8,965 nucleotides of DNA, from contig JAUYEO010000078.1 in assembly GCA_030689795.1 (NCBI GenBank), positions 1-8,965 on the forward strand, in the 5' to 3' direction. This document shows, piece after piece, positions 1 to 6,841 of this stretch (position 1 is the stretch's first letter; every line of letters begins with the position of its first letter). The translations under genes and the position numbers were made by a program. Source of the stretch: Desulfobacterales bacterium (GTDB taxonomy: Bacteria; Desulfobacterota; Desulfobacteria; Desulfobacterales; RPRI01). Below the pieces are notes generated by a model. The model did no database searches. It was not told the origin of the DNA and saw nothing but the letters and a program-made list of their open reading frames with translations.

Positions 1-840
1 AATATTGACCTTTTCTGGTCACCCGCCGCAAACCTGTGGCCGGTTAAGATGGATCCATCTCAGATCGACCAGCTTCTGGCCAACCTTGCTGTTAACGCCC
101 GCGATTCAATCTCCGGAGTCGGCAAAATTACCATCGAGACCGGCAAGGCTGAATTTGACGATTCGTATTGCGCTCAGCACGCGGGTTTTGTCCCCGGGCA
201 GTATGTCCTTCTTGCGGTCAGCGACAATGGCTGCGGCATGGACAAAGAGACCTGTGAGCAGATCTTTGAGCCATTTTTCACCACCAAGGAGATTGGAAAG
301 GGTACCGGCATGGGTCTTGCCACGGTGTATGGCATCGTGAAGCAGAACAACGGCTTCATCAATGTGTACAGCGAGCCGGGGAAAGGCACGACATTCAAGA
401 TCTACCTGCCCCGGTTCGGAGAAGAGGGGATGGCAATCGACGAACCAAGCGCGCACACCGAGCCTCTGACCGGCACGGAGACGGTTCTGCTTGTCGAGGA
501 CAACGAGGCGCTCCTGAAAATGGCTGAAGTCATGCTCGAAGAATTGGGTTACACAGTGCTGGCTGCGGGCAGTCCGAACGAGGCGTTTCAACTGGCCGAA
601 CAATACGAGGGCGACATCCATCTGGTATTGACCGACGTGGTAATGCCGGAGATGAGCGGACGTGATCTCCAAAAACGGCTTACCGCCCTTTCGGGTATGA
701 AATATCTGTTCATGTCAGGCTATACCGCAGATGCTATCGCTCAACGCGGTATTCTCGACGAAGGCGTTCACTTCCTCCAGAAGCCCTTTCACATGAAGGA
801 TCTTGCAACGAAGGTAAGGGAAGCGCTGGAACGACCATAG
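1..840 (+). CDS. Hybrid sensor histidine kinase, C-terminal part (HATPase + receiver); start outside window
   Basis: The reading frame is open from base 1 to the TAG at 838-840, giving 279 residues; the N-terminal sensor and histidine-bearing helix lie upstream of the window. An internal ATG at 49 is not a real start, because the codons before it (ending LWPVK) continue the kinase family sequence. Counting from base 1, the ATPase domain fills about residues 15-140: N-box NLAVNARD (Asn32), G1 box DNGCGMD (Asp75), F-box FEPFFTT, and G2 box GKGTGMGLA from Gly99. A short linker leads to a receiver domain at about 160-279, with acidic pair E166/D167, phospho-acceptor Asp212 in LTDVVMP, Ser239 and Lys261, so all receiver catalytic residues are intact. 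It probably autophosphorylates a missing upstream His and passes phosphate to its own receiver. There is no DNA-binding output. The gene ends 34 bases from the convergent minus-strand gene. Its signal and partner are not visible here. Confidence 0.93.
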   Translation, partial: NIDLFWSPAANLWPVKMDPSQIDQLLANLAVNARDSISGVGKITIETGKAEFDDSYCAQHAGFVPGQYVLLAVSDNGCGMDKETCEQIFEPFFTTKEIGKGTGMGLATVYGIVKQNNGFINVYSEPGKGTTFKIYLPRFGEEGMAIDEPSAHTEPLTGTETVLLVEDNEALLKMAEVMLEELGYTVLAAGSPNEAFQLAEQYEGDIHLVLTDVVMPEMSGRDLQKRLTALSGMKYLFMSGYTADAIAQRGILDEGVHFLQKPFHMKDLATKVREALERP

Positions 841-874
841 CAATAGAACCGTAACATCCTGTTTTATCGCTATA

Positions 875-1906
875 TCAGACATTCAGATATTTTCCCCTCA
901 ATTCTCCTGAAAGCAGTTTTATTGTCTCAAACGCCTTCTCAACCGTCTTCTCCCTGTCGGGATTTACCAGGCAACATGTTGCGGGAGAGAGAAGGCTCTT
1001 TTCAAGCAGCAGGTCTCTGTCGATTCCCTTTTTGATGAGAGCCTGCCATGTTTCTTCCAACCGGTGAATCAAAGACGGGATATTCTCTTTTTCAAAGGTT
1101 TCAGAACCTGTCGGCACAATGCCCCAGACGATGACTCCGCCTCTGTCAAGAAAACGCCGGACAGACTTTGCGTACGAAGAAAATATTTCAGCATTTGTAT
1201 ATACATCAAGAGAGAGGATATCGAGATCAAGACCCAGCAGAAAATCCCAGTCTGGATTCCCGCAAAGGTGAATCCCACGCGGACGGTCGAGTTGCGAGAA
1301 AAAAAGATCCAGATCACCCTTGGCTTTAATATCCCCGTATCCGGACATGGCTGAAAAGAGAAATTGAAGCCCCGGCTCATCAATGAACATAAATGCGTTT
1401 TCGTTGAGTTTTTTTAAACGGGCAAGCTGAACGTTTATGCGCTTTGCCATGAATTCAAGCATGAACGGACGAATGGTGTCGTCAAAAAGAATCGGACGGT
1501 CGTTGCCGTCGATAATGTTGAAGCCGAAACTGATCGGCCCTTCAAGCTGTCCCCTGATTGCCGGCCTGTCCGATAAATCGAGGGAAAGAAACCTGTGGTA
1601 AACTTCGGAATAAGTCTTGCTGATATCGAAATATTCCGGCTCATTAAAATGGCTCATGGTCTCATCGAATTCGCCTATGAATTTTTCAAGTGAAAAGCGA
1701 AGCGTTTTATTTTTGACATCAAGAAGAATGCCCGGAAAATGCTCGGCAGCCTGAACATACATGTCTTCATAATAGCTGTAATTCGGAAGCTGCGGCCAGA
1801 ACGGAATATCGAGAGATAAGGCTGTTTCAAGCGCCCGGTCCACGTTTGTGTGAGGCATAACCGCCATTGCGGTGGTCAGAAGATTTCCCGGAATCGGCAT
1901 CGTCAT
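875..1906 (-). CDS. MetE-like/UROD superfamily protein, single-domain cobalamin-independent methionine synthase type
   Basis: The protein has about 343 residues and resembles the TIM-barrel superfamily of uroporphyrinogen decarboxylase and the C-terminal half of MetE. Numbering from the start chosen here: the N-terminal motif TTAMAVMPH (His19) is the counterpart of the MetE-family GSxPR/GSLPH segment. Further on come FIDEPGLQ (Asp176, Glu177), a His-x-Cys pair in IHLCG (His213, Cys215), and a late Cys pair in SPATCCL (Cys311/312). In MetE the zinc ligands are His-x-Cys, a Glu on the next strand, and a C-terminal Cys. Here the strand residue appears to be Asp234 (LSLDVY). A methyl transfer from a folate or corrinoid donor to a thiol is therefore possible, but the substrate is not known. 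MetE itself is about 750 residues, so this is a core-domain version. The frame stays open to an ATG at 2011, but that 35-residue extension looks unrelated to the family and the ATG at 1906 has a ribosome site. A decarboxylase role is less likely because of the metal-type Cys residues. Confidence 0.72.
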   Translation of the reverse strand: MTMPIPGNLLTTAMAVMPHTNVDRALETALSLDIPFWPQLPNYSYYEDMYVQAAEHFPGILLDVKNKTLRFSLEKFIGEFDETMSHFNEPEYFDISKTYSEVYHRFLSLDLSDRPAIRGQLEGPISFGFNIIDGNDRPILFDDTIRPFMLEFMAKRINVQLARLKKLNENAFMFIDEPGLQFLFSAMSGYGDIKAKGDLDLFFSQLDRPRGIHLCGNPDWDFLLGLDLDILSLDVYTNAEIFSSYAKSVRRFLDRGGVIVWGIVPTGSETFEKENIPSLIHRLEETWQALIKKGIDRDLLLEKSLLSPATCCLVNPDREKTVEKAFETIKLLSGELRGKYLNV

Positions 1907-1910
1907 ATTA

Positions 1911-1915
1911 TCCTT
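1911..1915 (-). promoter_or_regulatory. Shine-Dalgarno site that sets the start of the MetE-like gene
   Basis: Read on the minus strand this is AAGGA after a run of A, four bases before the ATG at 1906-1904. A second in-frame ATG two codons later (1900) is ten bases away and could also be used. No comparable site was noted for the far-upstream ATG at 2011, which supports the shorter protein. The spacing of four is slightly tight. Confidence 0.55.
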
Positions 1916-2015
1916 TTTTTCGCAAATTATCCACATATTGACGGATTCATCATCCTTTGAATAACTATCACATTTATCACGCCGGGTCATATGTAAAATG
2001 AACCGAAACAAAACC

Positions 2016-2036
2016 GGACAGGCATATGGCCGGTCC
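2016..2036. repeat. Imperfect inverted repeat in the leader of the MetE-like gene
   Basis: GGACAGGC at 2016-2023 and GCCGGTCC at 2029-2036 pair with one mismatch around a five-base loop. No T-run follows on either strand, so it does not look like an intrinsic terminator. It could form an RNA hairpin in the leader of the minus-strand gene or be chance. Confidence 0.3.
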
Positions 2037-2057
2037 CGTACATGCCGTTAGATACAC

Positions 2058-2077
2058 CTTGTCATTTAATTGACAAG
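2058..2077. promoter_or_regulatory. Perfect palindrome, candidate operator
   Basis: CTTGTCA and TGACAAG are exact reverse complements separated by TTTAAT, a 7-6-7 arrangement suited to a dimeric regulator. The right half overlaps TTGACA (2070-2075), a perfect -35 hexamer on the plus strand; the minus strand reads TTGTCA at 2076-2071. No matching -10 sits at 16-18 bases on either strand, so the promoter reading is weak. The symmetry and the position between divergent genes are what support an operator. No candidate regulator gene is in the window, since none of the proteins here carries an obvious DNA-binding domain. Confidence 0.4.
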
Positions 2078-2140
2078 CGCTTTATTTTGATAACCGATTT
2101 TAACAATTTGTAAATATTGAAATAAATGATTTTTATGATT

Positions 2141-2157
2141 CTGGCATAGATATTGTA
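2141..2157 (+). promoter_or_regulatory. Sigma-54-like promoter (-24/-12) for the kinase operon
   Basis: The sequence CTGGCATAGATATTGTA fits the sigma-54 consensus YTGGCAYRNNNNTTGCW at every fixed position with correct spacing, except that the C of the -12 GC pair is T. Transcription would start near 2168, giving a leader of about 85 bases before the kinase ATG at 2254. Sigma-54 promoters are common in Desulfobacterota. The -12 mismatch is at an important base, so this is a candidate only. Confidence 0.35.
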
Positions 2158-2253
2158 TATTAAGTTACTGCCGGCATAAATTACATCATGTATGTTTATA
2201 TGGATGCAGTTGCAGGGCAGAAATTATGATTACTCGCAATCAGGGCTTATTTC

Positions 2254-4401
2254 ATGGATAGAAAACCGATCAATGAAAAATTAGAACAAATAGTTCGCAA
2301 TCCGGATTTGTGTGAAAAAGCTGCAGAACGTCAGTCCTCAACCGTACAATCGCTGCAGATAATTATTGATAACATGCCTCAATACATCTTCTGGAAGGAT
2401 CGGGATTCTGTTTATCTGGGTTGCAATGAAAAATTTGCGCGAGCAGCCGGAATAGAGAAACCATCCGATATAGAAGGTAAAACTGATTACGATCTGGCAT
2501 GGAAAAAAAGTGAGTCGGATTTGTTTCGGGCGTTTGAACGTAAGGTAATGGAGACCAATACGTCTGAATATCACATTATAGAACCTCATCTTCGCGCTGA
2601 CGGCAAACAGGTCTGGCTTGACACAAGCAAGATGCCTCTGCGCGACATAGACGGCAATGTAGTCGGAATTCTTGGCATCTATGAAGAAATCACCGAACGC
2701 AAAAAGGCGGAAATCGGGTTGCAACAGTATCAGGAGCAACTTGAGATCCTCGTCTCCGAACGGACTTCGTGGCTGGATAAGGCGAATAAAAAGCTGAAAG
2801 ATCAGCTTGATTTTTTCCAGAAGCTGATAGATTCCATTCCAAACTCAATATATTATAAAAATACCGATGGGTTGTATATCGGATGCAATTCGGCTTTCGC
2901 TGAACGTATCGGAAAAAACAAGGAAGATATAATTGGAAAGACGGTTTTTGACATATTACCGAAAGAAACAGCTGAAAAACACTACGATTACGATATTGAA
3001 CTGTTCAGTCGAACAGGACATCAGAATATTGAAGGCGATGTACGATATGCCGATGACAGCATACATAAGGTGATTTACAATAAAGCTACATATACGGATT
3101 CAAGCGGGAATGTAGCCGGACTGATTGGAGTGTTGAGCGATATCACCGACCTGAACAAAGCGCAGGAGTCTTTAAGGAAATTGGGAATTGAAAACGAGGC
3201 CTTAATTTGTTCGATTTCTTCGTTCCTGATAGGGGTGGATGCAAACGGAATAATTATAACCTGGAATAAAGTTGCGGAAGATCTCTTTGCAATAGGCTCG
3301 AATATGGTCAAAGGACTTCCATTCCCCGAATGTGGTCTTTCCTGGGAATGGGACAGGATAAAGAGCGGAATATCCCGATGCATTGAGAGTCGCAATTCAA
3401 TCCGCCTGGACGATGTTCGTTTTACCCAAAAAAATGGGAAGCAGGGATTTTTAGGCATCACGTTGAATCCCATGCTTCTTGAAGGGACCGGCCCTGTGGG
3501 GTTTTTGTTGATGGGCGCGGATATCACCAAGAGAAAGCAGATGGAAATACAGATCTCACAGGCCGGTAAACTGGAATCGATCGGACAACTGGCAGCAGGT
3601 ATTGCCCACGAGATCAATACACCTGTTCAGTATGTTGGAGACAATCTTCGTTTCCTTCAGGATTCATTCAATAGCCTGGGAAAACTGCACGGTATATACA
3701 GCCAATTGATCGAGGCCGTCAAAAACGGAGATCAGACAAACAATATCATCAAAGATGCGGAAAAAGAGGTGCAGGAATCAGACCTCAACTACCTCATCGT
3801 AGAAATCCCTACAGCTATTAAGCAGAGCATGGAAGGCGTCGCGCAGGTTGCAAAGATTGTTCGCTCCATAAAAGATTTTTCTCATCCCGGCGGAGAGGAA
3901 AAAACAGGTGTCGATATCAACCGGGCGCTTGAGAGCACGGTCATAGTATCCCGTAATGAATGGAAGTATGTTGCTGAAATGGAAACCGACTTCGACCCTT
4001 CTCTGCCCATGGTCCCCGGCCATCCCGGCGAACTGAATCAGGTTTTTTTAAATTTGATTATCAACGCCGCGCATACTATTTCAGACATTGTGAAGAAGTC
4101 TCCGGATAAAAAAGGCGCCATAAGGTTGACGACCCGGAACAAAATAAATTGGGTTGAAATAATCGTTTCAGATACGGGAACAGGAATACCTAAAGATATC
4201 CGGTCCCGGATTTTTGATCCTTTTTTCACCACTAAGGAGGTCGGAAAAGGCACCGGCCAGGGGCTGGCCATTTGCCATTCCATAATTGTCCAAAAGCATG
4301 GCGGTTCTTTGAGCTTTGAAACCGAGGAAGGAAGCGGATCTGCTTTCACTGTTCGTCTTCCTACAGAAAGGGACGTTTCCATATTAAAAGGAGTTGAGTG
4401 A
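2254..4401 (+). CDS. Cytoplasmic triple-PAS sensor histidine kinase
   Basis: The 715-residue protein has no transmembrane segment or signal peptide, so it should sense a cytoplasmic signal. In order it has PAS1 (about 33-152), a charged, probably coiled-coil linker (about 145-190), PAS2 (about 187-302), PAS3 (about 312-430), a dimerisation/histidine domain (about 430-560) and an ATPase domain (about 580-710). The phospho-accepting residue is His452 in [13 protein letters not shown]. The N-box Asn is N604 in NLIINAA, the G1 Asp is D640 in DTGTGIP, and F-box FDPFFTT and G2 GKGTGQGLA follow. All catalytic boxes are intact. The two histidine-domain helices are separated by a long stretch (about 470-540), a layout seen in many PAS kinases. 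There is no receiver of its own; the next two genes supply receivers. The ATG at 2254 is the only start compatible with the in-frame stop at 2227; its ribosome site (CAGGG, 2241-2245) is weak. The ligand or cofactor of the PAS domains cannot be told from sequence. Confidence 0.93.
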   Translation: MDRKPINEKLEQIVRNPDLCEKAAERQSSTVQSLQIIIDNMPQYIFWKDRDSVYLGCNEKFARAAGIEKPSDIEGKTDYDLAWKKSESDLFRAFERKVMETNTSEYHIIEPHLRADGKQVWLDTSKMPLRDIDGNVVGILGIYEEITERKKAEIGLQQYQEQLEILVSERTSWLDKANKKLKDQLDFFQKLIDSIPNSIYYKNTDGLYIGCNSAFAERIGKNKEDIIGKTVFDILPKETAEKHYDYDIELFSRTGHQNIEGDVRYADDSIHKVIYNKATYTDSSGNVAGLIGVLSDITDLNKAQESLRKLGIENEALICSISSFLIGVDANGIIITWNKVAEDLFAIGSNMVKGLPFPECGLSWEWDRIKSGISRCIESRNSIRLDDVRFTQKNGKQGFLGITLNPMLLEGTGPVGFLLMGADITKRKQMEIQISQAGKLESIGQLAAGIAHEINTPVQYVGDNLRFLQDSFNSLGKLHGIYSQLIEAVKNGDQTNNIIKDAEKEVQESDLNYLIVEIPTAIKQSMEGVAQVAKIVRSIKDFSHPGGEEKTGVDINRALESTVIVSRNEWKYVAEMETDFDPSLPMVPGHPGELNQVFLNLIINAAHTISDIVKKSPDKKGAIRLTTRNKINWVEIIVSDTGTGIPKDIRSRIFDPFFTTKEVGKGTGQGLAICHSIIVQKHGGSLSFETEEGSGSAFTVRLPTERDVSILKGVE
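4388..4393 (+). promoter_or_regulatory. Shine-Dalgarno site supporting a GTG start inside the kinase stop
   Basis: AAGGAG lies within the last codons of the kinase gene, four bases before the GTG at 4398. That GTG overlaps the kinase TGA (4399-4401) as GTGA, a typical translational coupling arrangement. No other start would keep the first strand of the receiver domain, so this site decides the start. Confidence 0.75.
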
Positions 4402-5618
4402 AAACACAAATTCTGTTTGTAGATGACGACACGTTGATCCTGCAGGGTCTCAATCGGATGTTAAGACCCATGCGGGATACCTGGGAAATGACATTCGTTG
4501 ATAACGGCTTTGAAGCGTTGGCGCAGATGGCTAAGAAACCCTTTGATGTGGTGGTTTCTGATATGCGTATGCAGGAGATGAGCGGCGTTGAACTGTTGGA
4601 CAAGATTAAAAAAGAATATCCTCAAGCTGTTCGCATTATCCTCTCCGGTCAATCGGAAAAGGAAGACATTTTAAAATCCGTAAAATCGGCCCATCAGTAT
4701 CTTTCAAAGCCCTGCGATCCCGGCGCATTGAAAACAACCATAAACCGTGCCGTCGCCCTGCGTGACCTTCTCCGAAACGGCCGCCTGCGGAGGATTATTT
4801 CCGGAATGGGTTCGTTGCCGAGCATTCCCTCACTGTATATCGAAGTAGTCGAACAGCTTAATTTGCCGGAATGTTCCATCCGGCGTGTTGGAGAAACAAT
4901 TGCCAATGACCTGGGAATGACAGCAAAAATTCTTCAACTGGTCAACTCCGCTTTTTTCGGTATTCCCCGTCATGTTTCGGATACGACACAGGCAGTCAGC
5001 TTTCTGGGGCTGGACACGGTAAAAGCGCTCATCCTTTCTATAGGAATATTTTCCAAGTTTGAACAAAGCGCTTCATTTCACTTTGAAATTGAGCCACTTT
5101 TAAGACATAGCATAAAGACCGGCGCCATTGCAAAAGAAATGGCTATAAAGGAGAATTTTTCCAAACATCTGGCGGACGAGGCGTTTATGGCGGGTGTGCT
5201 GCATGATGTGGGCAAACTGGTCCTTGCTGCAAATATGCCGGAACAGTATGATGAAATCCTTGAAAGAGCGGGAACCCAAAAAATTCCCCATGTTGAAGCG
5301 GAACAACAGGTATTAGGGGTGACCCATTCGGCGGTGGGAGCCTATCTTATGGGGCTCTGGGGTATGCCGAACACCACTGTAGAGACTATCGCTTTTCACC
5401 ATTCTCCCATGGATTATCCTGCTGATAGTCTTATTCCGTTGACTATCGTCCATGTAGCCGACGGTTTGGAACATTATGGAAATCAGTCTGCTTCCCCGGA
5501 GACACCCATTCCAAATATTGATTACCGCTATCTGGACAAGCTTGGTTTGACCGAACGAATGCCTCTGTGGCATAAAATCGGTGTCCAACTTAATTTAGAG
5601 GGAAAAAACGATGAATGA
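4398..5618 (+). CDS. Response regulator with HDOD output domain
   Basis: The 406-residue protein starts with GTG. A receiver domain spans residues 3-125, with acidic residues D9-D11, phospho-acceptor Asp55 (VVSDMRM), Ser83 and Lys104 (LSKPCDP). An HDOD domain follows at about 136-340: SLPSIPSLY, the [18 protein letters not shown] helix, [13 protein letters not shown], His237, His269-Asp270 in GVLHDVGKL, His310 and the HH pair at 334-335. HDOD is a non-canonical HD-superfamily fold found in bacterial signalling proteins, generally thought to act through protein contacts; enzymatic activity is not established. The tail (about 345-406) has a further IVHVADG segment. The gene overlaps the kinase by four bases and the next gene by eight, so it is surely co-transcribed, and the kinase is its most likely phosphodonor. 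There is no DNA-binding domain, so its output should be post-transcriptional or by protein interaction. Confidence 0.92.
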   Translation: MKTQILFVDDDTLILQGLNRMLRPMRDTWEMTFVDNGFEALAQMAKKPFDVVVSDMRMQEMSGVELLDKIKKEYPQAVRIILSGQSEKEDILKSVKSAHQYLSKPCDPGALKTTINRAVALRDLLRNGRLRRIISGMGSLPSIPSLYIEVVEQLNLPECSIRRVGETIANDLGMTAKILQLVNSAFFGIPRHVSDTTQAVSFLGLDTVKALILSIGIFSKFEQSASFHFEIEPLLRHSIKTGAIAKEMAIKENFSKHLADEAFMAGVLHDVGKLVLAANMPEQYDEILERAGTQKIPHVEAEQQVLGVTHSAVGAYLMGLWGMPNTTVETIAFHHSPMDYPADSLIPLTIVHVADGLEHYGNQSASPETPIPNIDYRYLDKLGLTERMPLWHKIGVQLNLEGKNDE

Positions 5619-6771
5619 AACAATTCTCATTGTGGATGACGATATCAATTTTCTTAACGCGATCCGACGTCAGTTAAGGAATGATTTTCATCCGGATACC
5701 GCCCAGGGCCCTGAAGAAGGGCTGAAAGCCATCAGAAACAACGGACCTTATGCCGTCATTATATCCGACCTCCAGATGCCCAAGATGAACGGCATTGAAT
5801 TTCTCAGCCGGGTTAAAGAAATTGCACCCGATACCGTGAGAATGATGCTCACCGGCAATGCCGACCTTGACAAAACCATTCACGCGGTCAATGCAGGAAA
5901 CATTTTTCAGTTTCTCACCAAACCCTGCTCTCCGGAGACCCTGATAAACGTTATTCGCCTCGGCTTCAAACAGTATCGTCTGGTGATTTCCGAAAAGGAA
6001 CTTCTGCAAAAAACGCTTAAAGGAATCGTCACTGTACTGAACGAGGTTCTTTCTCTGGTAAATCCGGAAGCATTCGGGAGATCTTCGCGGATCAAACAAT
6101 ATGTGAAGCGGATCGCCGAAAATATGGCGCTTCCAAATGTATGGTGGCTGGAAATGGCGGCAATGCTTTCTCAGATCGGGTGTGTAATATTATCGGAGGA
6201 AACACTGAAGAAGCTCTACAGGGGGGAAGAATTTACAGGAGAGGAATCCCAGTTGTTTGATATGCATCCCATGATTGCCTCCGACCTGCTTTCCAAAATT
6301 CCCCGCATGGACAAGCTGGCGGAGATCATCCGTTATCAGGAGAAATGCTTCGACGGATCGGGCAATCCCAAAGACAACCGGCAGGGAAAAGAAATTCCAG
6401 TCGGAGCAAGAATTTTGAAAGCGGCGATAGACTTCGACCTCCTGGAAGCAAAAGGGATAGCTAAACCAAGTGCATTAAAACAGCTTTATGGCCGACCCGG
6501 AAAATATGACCCGGAAGTTCTGTCTGCCATGGAGATAATCGTTGGAGTCGGGACAAAGTATGAAAAAATTGACGTTCTCTTCGATGATCTCAAGGTCAAT
6601 ATGATTCTCGACGAAGATGTCAGGTCGAAAACAGGCCGGCTTCTCATATCAAGAGGGCATGAAGTCAGTTCTGTTCTGCTCAGCCGCCTTAATATTTTTG
6701 CCCAATCCGAAGGCATTATCGAACCGATCTGTGTGCTTATTCCAAATGAATCCTCTTCGGACACGCCTTAA
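5611..6771 (+). CDS. Response regulator with degenerate HD-GYP-like domain
   Basis: The 386-residue protein has a receiver domain (about 3-122; D10/D11, phospho-acceptor Asp53 in ISDLQMP, Thr81, Lys104 in LTKPCSP), a helical linker (123-150) and an RpfG/HD-GYP-like domain (about 150-320). In active HD-GYP phosphodiesterases the metal pair lies in LLHDIGK and the signature reads HHExxDGxGYP. Here the equivalent segments are MLSQIGC (Ser187-Gln188 replacing His-Asp) and YQEKCFDGSGNP (243-253; Tyr-Gln for His-His, Asn for Tyr). Only His219 in DMHP survives among the obvious ligands. Cyclic-di-GMP hydrolysis is therefore unlikely; binding or scaffolding is more plausible. A C-terminal segment (about 325-378, with TGRLLISRGHEV) forms a small extra domain. 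The ATG at 5611 has GAGGG at 5598-5602, eight bases upstream, and the gene overlaps the HDOD gene by eight bases. Confidence 0.88.
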   Translation: MNETILIVDDDINFLNAIRRQLRNDFHPDTAQGPEEGLKAIRNNGPYAVIISDLQMPKMNGIEFLSRVKEIAPDTVRMMLTGNADLDKTIHAVNAGNIFQFLTKPCSPETLINVIRLGFKQYRLVISEKELLQKTLKGIVTVLNEVLSLVNPEAFGRSSRIKQYVKRIAENMALPNVWWLEMAAMLSQIGCVILSEETLKKLYRGEEFTGEESQLFDMHPMIASDLLSKIPRMDKLAEIIRYQEKCFDGSGNPKDNRQGKEIPVGARILKAAIDFDLLEAKGIAKPSALKQLYGRPGKYDPEVLSAMEIIVGVGTKYEKIDVLFDDLKVNMILDEDVRSKTGRLLISRGHEVSSVLLSRLNIFAQSEGIIEPICVLIPNESSSDTP

Positions 6772-6841
6772 GCGCTTTGAATAACCCGCATTCGTCATGT
6801 CGGAGTATAGGCACAGGTTCCGGCGTACTGGGCTTTCCCCA
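6772..6841. other. Short convergent intergenic gap
   Basis: Seventy bases lie between the convergent ends of the signalling operon and metF. I could not find a stem-loop with a T-run on either strand here, so a classical terminator is not visible. The octamer AAGCGCTT (6769-6776) spans the operon's stop codon but is too short to be a terminator stem. Confidence 0.4.

Larger units (their letters stand above)
1907..2253. other. AT-rich divergent intergenic region
   Basis: This 347-base stretch separates the divergent MetE-like gene (minus) from the kinase operon (plus). Bases 1907-2011 are an open but unconvincing N-terminal extension of the minus-strand frame, more likely its leader. The part from about 2041 to 2225 is clearly richer in A and T than the flanking genes. 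It contains a perfect 7-base inverted repeat (2058-2077), a sigma-54-like element (2141-2157), an 8-base palindrome TGCCGGCA (2169-2176) and an imperfect hairpin (2016-2036). I found no convincing sigma-70 promoter pair on either strand and no RNA gene. Confidence 0.6.

Noticed and set aside
106..672. A 188-residue minus-strand open frame
   Set aside because: It lies entirely antisense to the hybrid kinase, whose motifs are certain; its translation shows no recognisable domain.
49..840. A complete stand-alone 263-residue protein starting at ATG 49
   Set aside because: The frame is open upstream and the preceding codons match the kinase ATPase domain, so the gene is truncated by the window rather than starting here.
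1064..1354. A 96-residue plus-strand open frame
   Set aside because: It is antisense to the MetE-like gene, which has the better-supported family signature.
1907..2011. 35-residue N-terminal extension of the MetE-like protein from the ATG at 2011
   Set aside because: The family sequence begins near the ATG at 1906, which has its own AAGGA; the extension is polar and not family-like.
2016..2036. Possible intrinsic terminator
   Set aside because: The imperfect stem has no following T-run on either strand and lies at the 5' side of both flanking genes.
2075..2082. Octamer AAGCGCTT, also seen near 5066 and at 6769
   Set aside because: An 8-base palindrome recurring a few times in 9 kb, once inside a coding region and once over a stop codon, is compatible with chance.
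3075..3617. A 180-residue minus-strand open frame
   Set aside because: It is a shadow of the PAS3 and histidine-domain coding sequence, with no recognisable motif.
5674..6099. A 141-residue minus-strand open frame
   Set aside because: It is antisense to the receiver domain of the third operon gene and has no family resemblance.
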